Origin: Halanaerobiaceae bacterium
GTDB taxonomy: Bacteria > Bacillota_F > Halanaerobiia > Halanaerobiales > CSSED10-376
DNA: 13,643 nt
Reading direction: 5' to 3'
NCBI GenBank assembly: GCA_003557445.1
Contig: PWOK01000216.1
Coordinates: forward strand, 1 to 13,643
Below are positions 1 to 7,744 of this stretch, piece by piece. The notes beneath the pieces are model-generated. The model had not been told where the DNA came from, made no database searches, and was given only the letters and a program-made list of their open reading frames with translations. Numbering within the stretch: position 1 is the first letter of the stretch; the number at the start of each line of letters is the position of its first letter. Position numbers and translations under genes: made by a program.

Positions 1-758
1 GAATACATTTTATAATCACTACCTTCAAATCCACCAATATGACCAAATTCATCTCCTAAAATAATAATTTCGTCATTTGAAATATTATATTTTTCACATA
101 TTTCATTTATTGCATAATCTATTGAAGCTTCTTTGTTTGTTAACCCATATTCAATATGTTTAACATCAGTGGTAATTTTCAAATCAATTCCGGATTCAGC
201 AGCTTTATTATAAACCATATCAATGATTTGCTGTATTCCTCCCTCAATTTTATGTTTTTTTAATTTATCTTCAACTTTTTCCAGTAATTTATCTATCTCA
301 TCTTTACCCGGTTTTTCCCATTCTGGTATCAAATCCAGTTTTCTTCTATTATATCGGTTATATACTACTCTGGTATGCAGGTCATATTCTCTTCTTAAAA
401 GATCAACAATCCATCCTGAAATTTCATCCATTACTTTATTTTCTTCAGGTGTTGCAGTTCTTTTATGTAAGACTTCTATTTTACCATTTTTATTAAATCC
501 ATAAACCTCAGAACCCCGGTTAACACAAACATATAAATTCTTTTTAAGTTCTGGTTTTACTTTCTGACAAAACTGAACATCTACATTATCAAAATTGGTA
601 CCTGTAATAATAATCAGTTTAACATTTTTTTCTAATAAAGTTTCCAGTCTGGGAAGTAAATCATCTACCGGAACATTTCTATTTTTTACAGCAGTTCCAT
701 CCCAGTCAAATATAATTGCTTTAAATTTTTTATTAAGTTTCTTAGATAATTTATTCAT
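1..758 (-). CDS. HAD-superfamily phosphatase, C-terminus cut off by the window edge
   Basis: A probable cytosolic phosphohydrolase of the HAD superfamily; the substrate cannot be told. The 252 visible codons carry all the HAD motifs: motif I FDWDGTAV with nucleophile D18 and acid/base D20, motif II in LIIITGT (T52), the motif III lysine in TNKEAS (K209), and motif IV GDEFGHIGGFEGSD starting near D236. The long stretch between motifs II and III (about residues 55-205) fits a C2-type cap, as in Cof-like or sugar-phosphate phosphatases. The ATG at 758 follows a strong GGAGGA site. It lies 49 nt downstream of the DUF389 gene on the same strand with no hairpin between, so it may share that transcript. 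The reading frame is open to base 1; the family usually ends soon after motif IV, so probably only a few tens of residues are missing. Confidence 0.82.
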   Translation of the reverse strand, partial: MNKLSKKLNKKFKAIIFDWDGTAVKNRNVPVDDLLPRLETLLEKNVKLIIITGTNFDNVDVQFCQKVKPELKKNLYVCVNRGSEVYGFNKNGKIEVLHKRTATPEENKVMDEISGWIVDLLRREYDLHTRVVYNRYNRRKLDLIPEWEKPGKDEIDKLLEKVEDKLKKHKIEGGIQQIIDMVYNKAAESGIDLKITTDVKHIEYGLTNKEASIDYAINEICEKYNISNDEIIILGDEFGHIGGFEGSDYKMY

Positions 759-807
759 AAAAAATATTCCTCCTTCTATATTTTATTTTTAAATAATAAT
801 AAGAATT

Positions 808-1821
808 TTAAGATATATAAATAATATAGATTAATATTATTAACATAGTAATCCAGATAATATAGCTAATTCTTAGAGATCTTTCTGCTTTTGGTTTTTC
901 CCACCAGTTAAGTGGTTTTAAACCCTGAATAGTAAAAGTAATAATTGCCGAAAGATTGATTGAGATAATATTACAGGCAAATAGTAGAATAGCTCCCACT
1001 GCCAGAGTATATTCTCCAGCCCCCAGTAATAAACCACCTGCGATTAAAGGAGGTACAAGGGCAACAGCAATCATAACTCCAATTACTGCTCCTGATATTC
1101 CTGTGGAAAAAGCAAGACTACCGGCAGCACCAGCTGCCAGAGCCAGGGCAATATCTCCCCAGCCTACTGAAGTTCTACTTATTATTTCCGAACTCCAGGA
1201 TGATATAGGAACAATCCAGCCAATTATAACCGAGACTATCAGGGAAAGGAAAATACCTGTAAAATTTGTTATAATAGCTTCTTTGGCCAGTTTGTAATCA
1301 CCAAGGGTAGCAGCCAGAGCCATTCCCATATTGGGGCCCAGTAAAGGAGCAATAACCATTGCTCCTATAATTACTGCTACATTGTTTTGAATTAAACCTG
1401 CTGCAGCAACAACAGCAGAAAGAAAACTAAGCATTAAATAGGGATGACTTAAAGTTGAAGCTGTTTTTATATCAGTATATAATTCCATTCTACTTAAAGC
1501 AGATGTAGTCTTTTTGGCTTCTTCTAATGTTTTTTCTTTTAGTTTGTCTTCTTTTGATTTTTTATCATTTTCTTCTTCATTTAGAGGTAAATATGCTTCT
1601 ATTTGTCTCAAATTGAGGCGAAAATTAGCAGAAAAAGATAATTTTTTTTCCAGAACATCCATAATACCACTGCTAACTTCTGCAGTAACAATAATTTTCC
1701 ATAAAACCATATTATCCTGAATTGATAATTTTACTTTATCAATAATATCAAATTCAGAGAGAATTTTTTTTACAGGTTCTGTTTTATCTTCACTTAAAAT
1801 TAATTCGATTTCTCTTAACAT
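808..1821 (-). CDS. DUF389 (TIGR00341-like) integral membrane protein
   Basis: A membrane protein of the DUF389 family, whose molecular function is not established. The 337 residues split into three parts: a soluble N-terminal region of about 80 residues with an alternating strand/helix pattern, a highly charged linker (about 82-110, rich in Glu and Lys), and a hydrophobic domain from about residue 125 to the end with some six membrane segments. The motif VIIGAMVIAPLLGPNMG and the following glycine/alanine-rich helices (LALAAGAAGSLAFSTG, VALVPPLIAGG) are typical of the family. The ATG at 1821 has AAAGGGG about 8 nt upstream. Only 23 nt separate it from the chemotaxis receptor stop, with no terminator, so the two are probably cotranscribed. 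The N-terminal soluble part could be a regulatory or ligand-binding module; that is inference. Confidence 0.85.
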   Translation of the reverse strand: MLREIELILSEDKTEPVKKILSEFDIIDKVKLSIQDNMVLWKIIVTAEVSSGIMDVLEKKLSFSANFRLNLRQIEAYLPLNEEENDKKSKEDKLKEKTLEEAKKTTSALSRMELYTDIKTASTLSHPYLMLSFLSAVVAAAGLIQNNVAVIIGAMVIAPLLGPNMGMALAATLGDYKLAKEAIITNFTGIFLSLIVSVIIGWIVPISSWSSEIISRTSVGWGDIALALAAGAAGSLAFSTGISGAVIGVMIAVALVPPLIAGGLLLGAGEYTLAVGAILLFACNIISINLSAIITFTIQGLKPLNWWEKPKAERSLRISYIIWITMLIILIYIIYIS

Positions 1822-1844
1822 TATTTTAACCCCTTTTATTTAAA

Positions 1845-3848
1845 TTAATCAACCTTGAATTTATCTATCTGCTCTCTCAAGTTATCTGCCATAATTGCCA
1901 TTTGTTCTGCAGAATTAGCAATCTGTTTAATTGCTGAGGTCTGTTCTTCTACAGAAGCAGAAATTTCTTCACTACTGGCTGACTGTTCTTCACTAACAGA
2001 TGAAATTTCTTCACTACTGGCAGATATCTGTTCTATAGAACCTGTAACACTTTCGATTTGTTTGACAACATTATTAACATATTGGGCAATTTCTTGAAAA
2101 CTTTCCCCGGTTTTAAATACTGTACTGGAAGCCTCATCAATATTTTTGTTATTATTTTCAATAATATTAACAGTTTCATTCATCTGATTATTTAATTCCT
2201 TAACTATCTTATTAATATCTTCGGTCGATGATTGTGTTTCTTCAGCCAGTTCTCTAATTTCATCAGCAACCACCGCAAAACCTCGACCTTTTTCTCCTGC
2301 CCTTGCAGCTTCAATGGCAGCATTTAAAGCAAGTAGATTGGTCTGTTCAGCTATTTCTGATATTACATTAACTATCTCATTTATCTGTTTAAAGGCCTGA
2401 TTTAATTGATTAACTTCATCTTTTGCATTCTGTGATGATTCAATTATTTCTTTCATTTCAGAATCAACATTTTCAATTTTATCAATACCATTTTGGGCCA
2501 GTCTATTAGCTTCCTGAGCAGATTGATTCATATCATTAGCCATTTTGCCCAGTTTTTGCGCATTTGTAGAAAGAGCTTCAATTGATGCCGCTACTTCCTG
2601 TGAAGCTGAAGCCATTTCTTCACTTGTTGCAGCCACATTTTCAATTGAAACAGAAGTTTCCTGAGCAGATGTGGAAAGATTTTTGCTTGTTGAAGAAGTT
2701 TTTACAGCTGATTCTTTGACCTGAATTGCAATTTGTTTAAGCCTGTTAATCATATTATTAAGAGCTTCAGCCAGAACACCAAGTTCATCATTTTGTTCAA
2801 GATTAATTTTAGTAGTTAAATCTCCCTGACTTCCTTTTTGAGCTGCTTCAACTAGTTCAAACACAGGATCAGTAATATTTTTGGCCAGGAAATATGAAAT
2901 AATTAAAGAAAGAGATATTGCTATTATAACTGCAATTATCATTATTATATTTGAAGAAGAACGTGTCTGCTGTAATTGAGCTGTATAAAAAGATTGCAAT
3001 TCTTCTATATGATTAACAAGTTGATTTCCAGAAGCCATCATTCTTTCTTCTATTTCATTGGCCTGATTTTCAATATCAACAAGGCCATTAAAAGATTCTT
3101 CTGTACGCTCTGTAGCATTTCTTATATTATTAATAATATTCAGATCATCTTCTTCTACAAAATTATTTTCCATTTCATCAATTAAAAAATACATATCAGA
3201 AAAATTAGTCCTGGTATTTTGAATTGTTTCTTCTCTGAGTTGATCATCATTTAGATTTAAAATAAAATTTCTTTCTTCTGTACCCATTGCAAACATATGT
3301 AATTTAAAATTGTTGATTAAATTATTAATTTCAGATATATTTATATCTATTTGAATATTATCTTCAAGGTTAGATATTAATTCTTCCTGTCTATGTATTA
3401 ATTGATTAACAGTTGTATGTAATTGTCGTTCATGATAAGTAAAATTATCACGGTATCCATCACGATTTAACTGTAATGATATTAAACTATCTAAATGTTC
3501 AATATATTGATTAAAATTATCTTCAAGTAAATTAAATTCCTGTAATACTTCTTCATTTTCTGTTTGATTTCTGACATCTTCAATATTTTGCCGCATTTCC
3601 TCTATTATTTGCTCTCTATCCTCCAGTGTTGTTCCTGTAGCATCAAGCCTGAACTCTCTAATATCTATTCTCAGTTCATTAATTCTGCTGACAAAATTAT
3701 CAACAGTATTAACTATATCAACTGCTCTGTCTACCATATTACTTGTCTGAAAAAAAATAATGGACATTATTATTACAATAATTATAATAATCCCAAAGCC
3801 ACCTCTTATTTTTTTTCTGATTGATATATTTTTTAATTTGTCCAGCAT
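1845..3848 (-). CDS. Methyl-accepting chemotaxis protein with a large helical sensor domain
   Basis: A transmembrane chemoreceptor that would control CheA through CheW. In order, the 667 residues show a short basic N-terminus, membrane segment 1 (about 17-33), an extracytoplasmic region of about 265 residues, membrane segment 2 (about 300-322), a HAMP domain (about 323-375) and a cytoplasmic signalling domain. The signalling hairpin tip is unmistakable at about 497-540 ([20 protein letters not shown], then [17 protein letters not shown]). The sensor region is almost all predicted helix, very acidic and Asn-rich. Its length suits a helical bimodular (HBM) or other four-helix sensor rather than Cache, but the ligand cannot be read from sequence. 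There is no C-terminal CheR-binding pentapeptide; the protein ends DKFKVD. A GGGGGA site precedes the ATG at 3848. The gene heads a probable operon with the DUF389 gene. Confidence 0.93.
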   Translation of the reverse strand: MLDKLKNISIRKKIRGGFGIIIIIVIIMSIIFFQTSNMVDRAVDIVNTVDNFVSRINELRIDIREFRLDATGTTLEDREQIIEEMRQNIEDVRNQTENEEVLQEFNLLEDNFNQYIEHLDSLISLQLNRDGYRDNFTYHERQLHTTVNQLIHRQEELISNLEDNIQIDINISEINNLINNFKLHMFAMGTEERNFILNLNDDQLREETIQNTRTNFSDMYFLIDEMENNFVEEDDLNIINNIRNATERTEESFNGLVDIENQANEIEERMMASGNQLVNHIEELQSFYTAQLQQTRSSSNIIMIIAVIIAISLSLIISYFLAKNITDPVFELVEAAQKGSQGDLTTKINLEQNDELGVLAEALNNMINRLKQIAIQVKESAVKTSSTSKNLSTSAQETSVSIENVAATSEEMASASQEVAASIEALSTNAQKLGKMANDMNQSAQEANRLAQNGIDKIENVDSEMKEIIESSQNAKDEVNQLNQAFKQINEIVNVISEIAEQTNLLALNAAIEAARAGEKGRGFAVVADEIRELAEETQSSTEDINKIVKELNNQMNETVNIIENNNKNIDEASSTVFKTGESFQEIAQYVNNVVKQIESVTGSIEQISASSEEISSVSEEQSASSEEISASVEEQTSAIKQIANSAEQMAIMADNLREQIDKFKVD
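1960..2021 (-). repeat. Two 20-bp direct repeats inside the receptor gene
   Basis: The 20-mer beginning gaaatttcttcactactgg (plus strand) occurs at 1960-1979 and again at 2002-2021, exactly 42 nt apart. It encodes a 14-residue (two-heptad) repeat of the type SASSEEIS in the coiled-coil methylation helix of the receptor. It is best read as coding repetition that keeps the heptad register, not as a mobile element or attachment site. Confidence 0.8.
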
Positions 3849-3883
3849 ATTAAATCCCCCTATTTATTTTTTCTCTTTTTATT

Positions 3884-3912
3884 ATTTTATTATGTTTTAA
3901 TAAATATTTCAA
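3884..3912 (-). promoter_or_regulatory. Candidate promoter of the chemotaxis receptor operon
   Basis: On the minus strand TTGAAA (3907-3912) is separated by 17 nt from TAAAAT (3884-3889), about 36 nt before the receptor start. The spacing is ideal, but in such AT-rich DNA the match could be fortuitous. I saw no sigma-28-type (flagellar) promoter here. Confidence 0.4.
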
Positions 3913-3963
3913 CAAATATCAAATAATTATATTTTTTAATTCACAAATATTTACTTAGTGCAT

Positions 3964-3980
3964 AACTTAATATTAAAGTT
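3964..3980. promoter_or_regulatory. Inverted repeat upstream of the metal importer, possible operator
   Basis: AACTTAATATTAAAGTT contains the perfect 10-bp palindrome TTAATATTAA and AACTT/AAGTT arms. It sits about 60 nt before the binding-protein start, in the divergent region shared with the receptor gene. Importers of this class are commonly repressed by MntR/DtxR- or Fur-type regulators, but this sequence does not clearly match a consensus I know. No regulator gene is present in the window. Confidence 0.25.
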
Positions 3981-4041
3981 TTTTACCATAAAAAAATATG
4001 TTGGGAAAACTCATTATATTTTTTAAAAAGGGGAAATGGAT

Positions 4042-4968
4042 ATGAAAAAGAAATATTTCTATTTAATTTTACTCTTATTAATTTTGTTGTCTATCTTTTT
4101 ACTTAATAATCTTTTGTCTATTACTGACCGTACAGATTCAGAAGATTTGACAATTGTAACAACCTTTACCATCCTGGAAGATTTCACAAATCAGATTGTA
4201 GGTGAAAATAATGTTCGAGTTATATGCCCTGTTGGTGCAGAAATTCATGAGTGGGAACTTCTACCGGAAAATTTTATTGATCTTGAAGAAGCAAATATTG
4301 TTTTTTATAATGGTTTAAATGTGGAACAGTGGATGGACCAGGTAAAAGAAACTGTAAAATCTGATGTTCCTGTAGTAGCAGTTGGAGAAAAAAGCAACTA
4401 TCCCCGTCTTCCGATAATTATTGGAGATTATGCAGGAGATCCAGATCCTCATATATGGATGGATCCCCTTGGGGCAATTAGTTATGTAGAAGTTATCAGG
4501 GATGTTTTAATGGAAATTAACCCTGAAAAAGCTGATCAATATAAAAATAATGCTGATCAATATATAGAAAAGCTTTATCAGCTCCATGATGATATAGAAA
4601 AAAAATTATCAGCAATTCCAGAAAATAATAGAATTTTAATAACTACTGAAGCTGCTTTTATATATTTTACTGATGCCTATAATTTTAAGCATAATGGAGT
4701 ATGGGGTACCAATACTGAAGAAGAAGGAACCCCACAACAGATGAAAAAAATATATGAATTAGTTAAACAGGAAAATCCTTCAGGTTTATTCTGGGAAAGT
4801 ACAGGATCAGATAGATATATGAACAGTATTTCCCAGGATACTGGTATTCCAGTTTATGGACCTCTTTATGTTGATTCAGTTGATAAAAGTGGTAGTGGTG
4901 TTGAAAGTTATATAAAGATGATGAAGGCAAATGCCCGTTTGCTTGTCAATGTAATGGGTGATGAATAA
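4042..4968 (+). CDS. Mn2+/Fe2+ ABC importer, substrate-binding protein (PsaA/SitA/YfeA cluster)
   Basis: Captures a divalent metal outside the cytoplasmic membrane and hands it to the permease encoded downstream. The fold is of the cluster A-I (TroA/ZnuA-like) type. Counting from this start, the expected ligands are H69 (GAEIHEW), H137 (DPHIWMDP), E203 (TTEAAF) and D278 (YVDSVD). The spacings of 68, 66 and 75 fit the His/His/Glu/Asp set of the Mn/Fe binders, and there is no His-rich loop of the kind found in ZnuA. ESTGSDRY is also a family landmark. An ATG at 4036 is possible, but AAGGGGA (4028-4034) would then be only 1 nt away; the ATG at 4042 has 7 nt spacing and gives a 308-residue MKKKYFY start. 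The N-terminus is one long hydrophobic stretch without a lipobox cysteine and without a clear signal peptidase site, so it may be a signal anchor. Cargo preference between Mn and Fe is not resolved. Confidence 0.9.
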   Translation: MKKKYFYLILLLLILLSIFLLNNLLSITDRTDSEDLTIVTTFTILEDFTNQIVGENNVRVICPVGAEIHEWELLPENFIDLEEANIVFYNGLNVEQWMDQVKETVKSDVPVVAVGEKSNYPRLPIIIGDYAGDPDPHIWMDPLGAISYVEVIRDVLMEINPEKADQYKNNADQYIEKLYQLHDDIEKKLSAIPENNRILITTEAAFIYFTDAYNFKHNGVWGTNTEEEGTPQQMKKIYELVKQENPSGLFWESTGSDRYMNSISQDTGIPVYGPLYVDSVDKSGSGVESYIKMMKANARLLVNVMGDE

Positions 4969-4984
4969 TAAAGGATGATTATCA

Positions 4985-5731
4985 ATGATAAATAAGGAAT
5001 CTATATCAGTATGGAGCAGAAATATTTCCGCTTCTTATAATAATAATAAAGTTTTAGAAAATATTAATTTAATCTTACCTTCCAAAAATTTTATTTCAAT
5101 TATTGGACCAAATGGAGCCGGAAAATCTACATTTTTTTATCTATTGATAGGTAAGAAGCGCCCATTATCAGGTAATATTTTGATATTTGGTGAAAGCATT
5201 AATAAACAATGTCAAAAACACAATATTGCTTATGTCCCCCAACAGGAGGAAATTGATTGGAATTATCCTATTTCAGTGTGGAATGTAGTCCTGGGTGGTA
5301 GATATGGTCATATGAGTTCAGAGAAAGGGTTAAAAAGATTTTATCCTCCAGCCTGGAGTGATAAAAAGCATAAACAGGCTGCAAAAGAAGCATTAAAAGC
5401 AGTTAATATGTTATCTTATAGGAACAATCCAGTAAAAGCACTCTCAGGGGGACAGAAAAAAAGGGTTTTTTTGGGCAGAGCTCTGGCCCAGAAAGCCTCA
5501 CTTTTATTACTTGATGAACCCCTCGTGGGTATAGATAAAAAATCTGAAATATTGATACTTGAAGTTTTAGAAAAATTAAAAAATAAGGGTAAAACAATAT
5601 TAATGATCACTCATAATCTTGAAAAAATAAGAAATTATACTGATATTGCCATCCTGATCAACAAAACTGTTATTGCAGCTGGTTCTCCTGAAGATATTGC
5701 AAAAATGAATAATTTAAAAGGAGCTCTGTAA
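4985..5731 (+). CDS. Mn2+/Fe2+ ABC importer, ATP-binding protein (SitB/YfeB type)
   Basis: The cytoplasmic ATPase that powers the metal importer. The 248 residues carry Walker A GPNGAGKST (41-49), Q-loop Q86, signature LSGGQ (153-157), Walker B LLLLDEP with D177/E178, and H-loop H210 in ITHN. The wider signature LSGGQKKRVFLGRALAQ, together with VPQQEEIDWNYP and GGRYG, resembles the SitB/YfeB manganese/iron ATPases more than ZnuC. Between GRYG and the following helix there are about eight more residues than I recall for YfeB, including an FYPPAW stretch near residues 119-124. AAAGGA lies 9 nt before the ATG. The gap to the binding-protein stop is 16 nt, and the permease start follows the stop by 1 nt. 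Confidence 0.93.
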   Translation: MINKESISVWSRNISASYNNNKVLENINLILPSKNFISIIGPNGAGKSTFFYLLIGKKRPLSGNILIFGESINKQCQKHNIAYVPQQEEIDWNYPISVWNVVLGGRYGHMSSEKGLKRFYPPAWSDKKHKQAAKEALKAVNMLSYRNNPVKALSGGQKKRVFLGRALAQKASLLLLDEPLVGIDKKSEILILEVLEKLKNKGKTILMITHNLEKIRNYTDIAILINKTVIAAGSPEDIAKMNNLKGAL

Positions 5732-5732
5732 A

Positions 5733-6596
5733 ATGTTTTTAATTGATATATTGATCTCATTATTAATGTTTTTTATTAATTTATTACCTGCTTCAATTTC
5801 AGCAATATTTCAATATTCCTTTATGCAAAGAGCTTTACTTAGTTCAATCCTTGTGGGAGGTGTCTGTGGAATACTTTCCTGTCTGGTAATTTTAAAACAC
5901 TGGTCTTTACTGGGAGATGCTATATCACATGCAGTACTACCCGGAGTAGCAATTGCCTATATTGCAGGTTGGCCATATTTCACAGGAGCTATTTTAACGG
6001 GTTCATTAACAACACTGGGAATAGGCTTTATTGAACGAAATAGCAAGATAAAAGAAGATACAGCAATTGGTATTATGTTTACCGGGGCTTTTGCCCTGGG
6101 AATAGTTATTATAAGTCAAATTGCAACTTCAACCCATCTAATGCATATTCTGTTTGGTAATGTGCTTGGTGTCAGTAATCAGGAGTTATTATTAACACTA
6201 ATCAGCAGTATGATTACAATCAGTGTTATCTTCCTGTTTTATAAAGAATTTCATTTATATACCTTTGATCCAGTTCAGGCCAGGGCTCTGGGTATGAATA
6301 CAGCTTTATTACATTATGGTTTAATGTTACTATTAACAATCACAATAGTCTCCAGTATAGAAACAGTAGGTATCATTCTGGTGGTTGCCATGTTAATCAC
6401 CCCTGGAGCCACAGCCTATCTCCTTGTAAACAACCTTTTTTCAATGATGTTAATAGCTGCAGTTATAGGAATAATATCTGCAGTTACTGGTCTTTATCTT
6501 TCCTTTATATTTAATATTGCATCTGGCGGTTCAATAGTTCTTGTTTCAACATCAATATTTTTTGTGGTTTTTCTATTCTTTTTCAATAGTTCTTAA
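5733..6596 (+). CDS. Mn2+/Fe2+ ABC importer, membrane permease (ABC-3 family)
   Basis: Membrane channel of the importer, working as a dimer with two ATPase copies. The 287 residues are mostly hydrophobic, with about eight or nine membrane segments. Family motifs are GDAISHAVLPG (61-71), FDPVQARALG, and VGIILVVAMLITPGATAYLL, typical of SitC/MtsC/MntB-type permeases. AAAAGGAG at the end of the ATPase gene supplies the ribosome binding site. Only one permease gene is present, whereas SitABCD/YfeABCD carry two. The last 24 nt (6573-6596) overlap the 3' end of the converging lipoprotein gene, and I see no intrinsic terminator after the stop. Confidence 0.92.
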   Translation: MFLIDILISLLMFFINLLPASISAIFQYSFMQRALLSSILVGGVCGILSCLVILKHWSLLGDAISHAVLPGVAIAYIAGWPYFTGAILTGSLTTLGIGFIERNSKIKEDTAIGIMFTGAFALGIVIISQIATSTHLMHILFGNVLGVSNQELLLTLISSMITISVIFLFYKEFHLYTFDPVQARALGMNTALLHYGLMLLLTITIVSSIETVGIILVVAMLITPGATAYLLVNNLFSMMLIAAVIGIISAVTGLYLSFIFNIASGGSIVLVSTSIFFVVFLFFFNSS

Positions 6597-7556
6597 AGGT
6601 TGTGTTTCCAGATTGAATATTTTTACATCCCCGGCTGTTGTACTAATTTTATCTTTCCAGGGGCCTTCTGGTACTTCCTCTTCTTCTATAAATCTCCAGT
6701 TAACATCAATAAATCCCCTGGTTAAAAGATCCTGATCGGTTTTTTCACCGAGATATTCCATTACATCAGGTGAGACATCAAGACCTGCTTTATTTGTTTC
6801 CCTGTATCCTGAGGAAGACCATCCCATATCAATACCTATTTCAGCATAAGGTCTTTGATATTCAAAAACATAATAGGGATCATAATAATTCCAGGGGCCA
6901 ACATCAACCCATTGTGCATAGACTAGCACTTCCTCATTATTATCTATATATGAAATCTCAATCCATTTATTTTTAACATCTGTAACTCCATAGTAATCTT
7001 TTCTTACTGGTTCTTCACTGCCATCAACATAATAAAAAAAATCTCTATAGGGCAGGGCAAAATAAAATGGGTTTTCTTCTGTTAAATAATTATTCCAGGT
7101 ACCTTTTTGTGGTTCTCCATCTATTACCGGTAGAAAATAACTTGTTTTGATATTTTCATGCCAGTTAGCAGTTAGAGAAGGATTATGAAATGTATTTATT
7201 TTTTTAATATAACTTCCTTCGGCAATTAATCTTAATTCAAAATAGACATTTTTATTAATTTCTGATATAACAATATTTTCAAAATTAAGTTGTTGACTTT
7301 TATCTTCAATAATTTTTTGTTCACTGTAAAGATTATTCTCATTATCAATTTCTTTAACTGTTAACCAGATTTCAATTTTATCATATTTTGAAGGTTCTCT
7401 GGTAATATATTCAGCGGAAATATCAAAAGACTCCCCCTGAGAGACCTTCTCTGGATAATCAGTAAAGTATAATTGCTGTTGTATGTAATTGGTACAACCT
7501 GATAACATAAATATAAATAATGAAATAATAAATAATATTTTATAAATTCTGTTCAT
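6573..7556 (-). CDS. Lipoprotein with a Trp/Tyr-rich C-terminal domain, function unknown
   Basis: A membrane-anchored lipoprotein: the hydrophobic N-terminus ends in a lipobox, FMLSGC, with C21 as the lipid-bearing residue. Residues of about 25-130 look like an all-beta domain. From about 145 the sequence is rich in aromatic residues and carries distinctive motifs: FALPYRDF, VKNKWIEI, VYAQWVDVGPW, YVFEYQRP, AGLDVSPDVMEYLG, DVNWRF and VPEGPWKDK. The pattern of a small beta domain ending in AGLDVSP...YLG recalls the LDLSP...LG segment of RlpA/expansin-like double-psi beta-barrels, so a cell-envelope or polysaccharide role is conceivable; I cannot assign it. AAAGGGG lies about 11 nt before the ATG. 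It is a single gene, convergent with the metal importer. Confidence 0.8.
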   Translation of the reverse strand: MNRIYKILFIISLFIFMLSGCTNYIQQQLYFTDYPEKVSQGESFDISAEYITREPSKYDKIEIWLTVKEIDNENNLYSEQKIIEDKSQQLNFENIVISEINKNVYFELRLIAEGSYIKKINTFHNPSLTANWHENIKTSYFLPVIDGEPQKGTWNNYLTEENPFYFALPYRDFFYYVDGSEEPVRKDYYGVTDVKNKWIEISYIDNNEEVLVYAQWVDVGPWNYYDPYYVFEYQRPYAEIGIDMGWSSSGYRETNKAGLDVSPDVMEYLGEKTDQDLLTRGFIDVNWRFIEEEEVPEGPWKDKISTTAGDVKIFNLETQPLRTIEKE

Positions 7557-7595
7557 AATAAATAATACCCCTTTCTACTTATAATAATATCTTTA

Positions 7596-7617
7596 AAAAA
7601 TATTATATAATATTTTT
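7596..7617. promoter_or_regulatory. 22-bp perfect palindrome over a possible -10 of the lipoprotein gene
   Basis: Eleven-bp arms of pure A/T match perfectly about a centre at 7606/7607, and the palindrome contains TATAAT on both strands. It lies about 40 nt upstream of the lipoprotein start, where a promoter would be expected. It could be an operator overlapping a -10 element, or chance in an AT-rich intergenic region; no good -35 accompanies it. Confidence 0.3.
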
Positions 7618-7670
7618 GTATCTTTTAAAAACAATTTAATATTATTTGTCGATTTATAGTTTATTATAGT

Positions 7671-7701
7671 AAAAAAGTACCTCCTTTAATAGAGGCACTT
7701 T
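7671..7701 (-). terminator. Rho-independent terminator of the 2-oxoacid oxidoreductase operon
   Basis: Read on the minus strand, AAAGTGCCTC (7692-7701) pairs with GAGGTACTTT (7674-7683) over 10 bp with one G-T, around an 8-nt loop, and runs into T's at 7671-7676. It lies about 45 nt past the beta-subunit stop. The plus-strand reading has only a short T run, so the minus-strand role is clearer. Confidence 0.85.
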
Positions 7702-7744
7702 TAGGGGAATTAAAATAATATTTATTTATTTTTAGTAATATTTA

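Noticed and set aside
956..1297. 113-codon plus-strand open frame antisense to the DUF389 gene
   Set aside because: Same reason: a shadow of a clear membrane-protein gene, without its own ribosome binding site.
1960..2021. Direct repeats as an att site or mobile-element footprint
   Set aside because: They are in frame, 42 nt apart and encode heptad repeats of the receptor coiled coil.
4042..6596. Zinc importer znuABC
   Set aside because: The third and fourth ligands are Glu and Asp, there is no His-rich loop, and the ATPase signature region resembles SitB/YfeB.
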